Assembly: GCA_900553155.1 (NCBI GenBank)
Contig: USCM01000077.1
Span: 1-7,880, forward strand
Length of the DNA: 7,880 nucleotides
From: an uncultured Prevotella sp.
GTDB lineage: Bacteria; Bacteroidota; Bacteroidia; Bacteroidales; Bacteroidaceae
Direction of reading: 5' to 3'
A program made the translations under genes and the position numbers. The notes beneath the pieces were generated by a model. It had not been told where the DNA came from. It searched no databases and was given only the letters and a program-made list of their open reading frames with translations. This document shows, piece after piece, positions 7,352-7,880 of the stretch (positions are counted from its first letter, which is position 1; each line of letters opens with the position of its first letter).

Positions 7352-7414
7352 TCAATTCAAAACTCAAAACTCAAAACTCAAAATTCCTAATTCTTAACTC
7401 TTAACTCTTAATTC
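7352..7414. repeat. exact nine-unit heptad array between thiS and thiG
   Basis: Read on the minus strand from 7414, the 63 bases divide without remainder into nine heptads: GAATTAA, GAGTTAA, GAGTTAA, GAATTAG, GAATTTT, GAGTTTT (three times), GAATTGA. The consensus is GARTTWW. The array begins two bases past the thiS stop codon and is transcribed with the operon. 31 of its bases (7353-7383) recur, inverted, at 15-45. The role is unknown. Confidence 0.85.
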
Positions 7415-7416
7415 CC

Positions 7417-7614
7417 TTATCCTCCGCATACCGCTTTAATAACGACAATATTGTCGCCATCGTTGATAGCAGTATGGTTCCAGTCGGCACGAGTCACCAT
7501 ACGGTTGTTCACAGCTACAGCCACGCCTTTCTCCGGCAACGAAATCTCCGTAGCCAATTCTTGCAGCGAGGTAGCCTTAACCTCCGTCTCCTTGTTGTTA
7601 ATCTTGATATTCAT
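7417..7614 (-). CDS. thiS: sulfur carrier protein ThiS
   Basis: This 65-residue ubiquitin-fold protein ends in the obligatory Gly-Gly (IKAVCGG). The terminal carboxylate is adenylated by ThiF and converted to a thiocarboxylate, the sulfur donor for ThiG. The N-terminal beta strand MNIKINNKE, the middle AVAVNNRMVTRADW and the tail DGDNIVVIKAVCGG are typical of ThiS. It is the first gene of the operon, directly after the TPP riboswitch, with a Shine-Dalgarno-like AAGGTGA just upstream. A cysteine just before Gly-Gly is the only small peculiarity I note. Confidence 0.95.
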   Translation of the reverse strand: MNIKINNKETEVKATSLQELATEISLPEKGVAVAVNNRMVTRADWNHTAINDGDNIVVIKAVCGG

Positions 7615-7672
7615 ATTTCACCTTATTTGGGTTGTTAAACAATGCGACAAACCATACTAAGGGCACCAGTCT
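7615..7672 (-). promoter_or_regulatory. leader between riboswitch and thiS: RBS and possible expression platform
   Basis: AAGGTGA at 7618-7624 sits three bases before the thiS ATG. This is a clearer Shine-Dalgarno match than other genes here show. Upstream, CCTTA (minus strand, 7658-7662) could pair with TAAGG (7621-7625) over a 32-base loop and mask the site. No GC-rich stem with a T run is present, so control by masking the ribosome site is more plausible than termination. This is inference from a 5-bp match. Confidence 0.4.
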
Positions 7673-7754
7673 TATCATTTTCCCTTCGGCGGCATTATCC
7701 GCATCAGGTTCTATGGGTATAATCTCAGCCGAAGACCTTCGGCACCCCGTGATA
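7673..7754 (-). promoter_or_regulatory. TPP riboswitch (THI element)
   Basis: The minus-strand transcript matches the TPP aptamer throughout. P1 is TATCA (7750-7754) with TGATA (7673-7677), followed by CGGGGTGCC. A hairpin GCCGAA/TTCGGC lies at 7728-7743. Then come the conserved CTGAGATTATACCC (7715-7728), GAACCTGAT, and the GCGG/CCGC stem (7689-7702) closed around ATAATG, and finally GAAGGGAAAA. The CUGAGA and GAUAAUG cores bind the pyrimidine and pyrophosphate ends of TPP in known examples. It should repress thiS and the downstream genes when TPP is plentiful. Confidence 0.97.
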
Positions 7755-7767
7755 GTTCTCTACGATG

Positions 7768-7799
7768 CAAAGTAACAAATAATATTTCAGCTGTGCAAA
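7768..7799 (-). promoter_or_regulatory. Bacteroidetes-type promoter of the thiamine operon
   Basis: On the minus strand a -33 TTTG (7796-7799) is separated by exactly 20 bases from TTACTTTG (7768-7775), which matches the TAnnTTTG -7 consensus at all but one fixed base. The start of transcription would fall near 7760-7764, leaving a few bases before P1 of the riboswitch. The spacing and position are what is expected for a riboswitch-led operon in this phylum. Confidence 0.65.
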
Positions 7800-7807
7800 T
7801 TATTTGC
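7795..7807. repeat. perfect 13-base palindrome over the -33 element
   Basis: GCAAAT-T-ATTTGC forms two perfect 6-base half sites around a single base and overlaps the -33 TTTG of the thiamine promoter. It could be an operator, or just reflect AT-rich sequence containing the TTTG box twice in opposite directions. Confidence 0.4.
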
Positions 7808-7880
7808 TTTAAACTTGTATAATTTTAGTTTTCATTTTTATCTGCCATCTGCAACCTTGGGCTAAATATCTGTGTAAGAC

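Noticed and set aside
7352..7414. CRISPR array
   Set aside because: Units are 7 bases with no spacers, and no cas gene is near.

Overview
The window looks like a chromosomal segment from a Bacteroidales bacterium, probably of the Prevotella group. The evidence is Bacteroidetes-style promoters (TTTG spaced about 20 bases from a TAnnTTTG-like box), A-rich leaders before several start codons, the style of the proteins, and short AT-rich repeats between genes. All seven genes are on the minus strand, so transcription runs from the right edge to the left edge.

Right part (about 7800 to 2875): a thiamine biosynthesis operon. A Bacteroidetes-type promoter (7768-7799) leads into a well-formed TPP riboswitch (7673-7754), then thiS, thiG, thiC, thiF and thiH. 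ThiF adenylates ThiS so that its C-terminal Gly-Gly can carry sulfur. ThiH makes dehydroglycine from tyrosine, and ThiG assembles the thiazole phosphate from these inputs. ThiC makes the HMP pyrimidine phosphate from the purine intermediate AIR. The genes that would join the two halves (thiE, thiD) are not in the window.

The most notable anomaly is in thiC. Its N-terminal 40 or so codons and the rest of the gene lie in different frames, as if one base were missing in a short G run near 6279-6281. This is either an inactivating mutation or a sequence error. ThiF also lacks the cysteines usual in E. coli-type ThiF.

Left part (2770 to 74): a membrane protein related to the periplasmic and early membrane part of Bacteroidetes CcsA-type cytochrome c assembly proteins but without the heme-handling C-terminal half, followed by an RlmD-type 23S rRNA uracil methyltransferase. 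A nested GC-rich inverted repeat separates thiH from the Ccs-like gene.

Three gaps carry period-7 repeats of related sequence. The best is an exact 9 x 7 base array between thiS and thiG, 31 bases of which recur inverted at the left edge. I see no CRISPR array, tRNA, rRNA, transposase, phage or defence gene, and no evidence for a new multi-gene system. The window is mostly ordinary housekeeping and cofactor metabolism with a few irregularities. Long plus-strand open frames are antisense shadows. Apart from the promoter elements, bases 7755-7880 show no gene.
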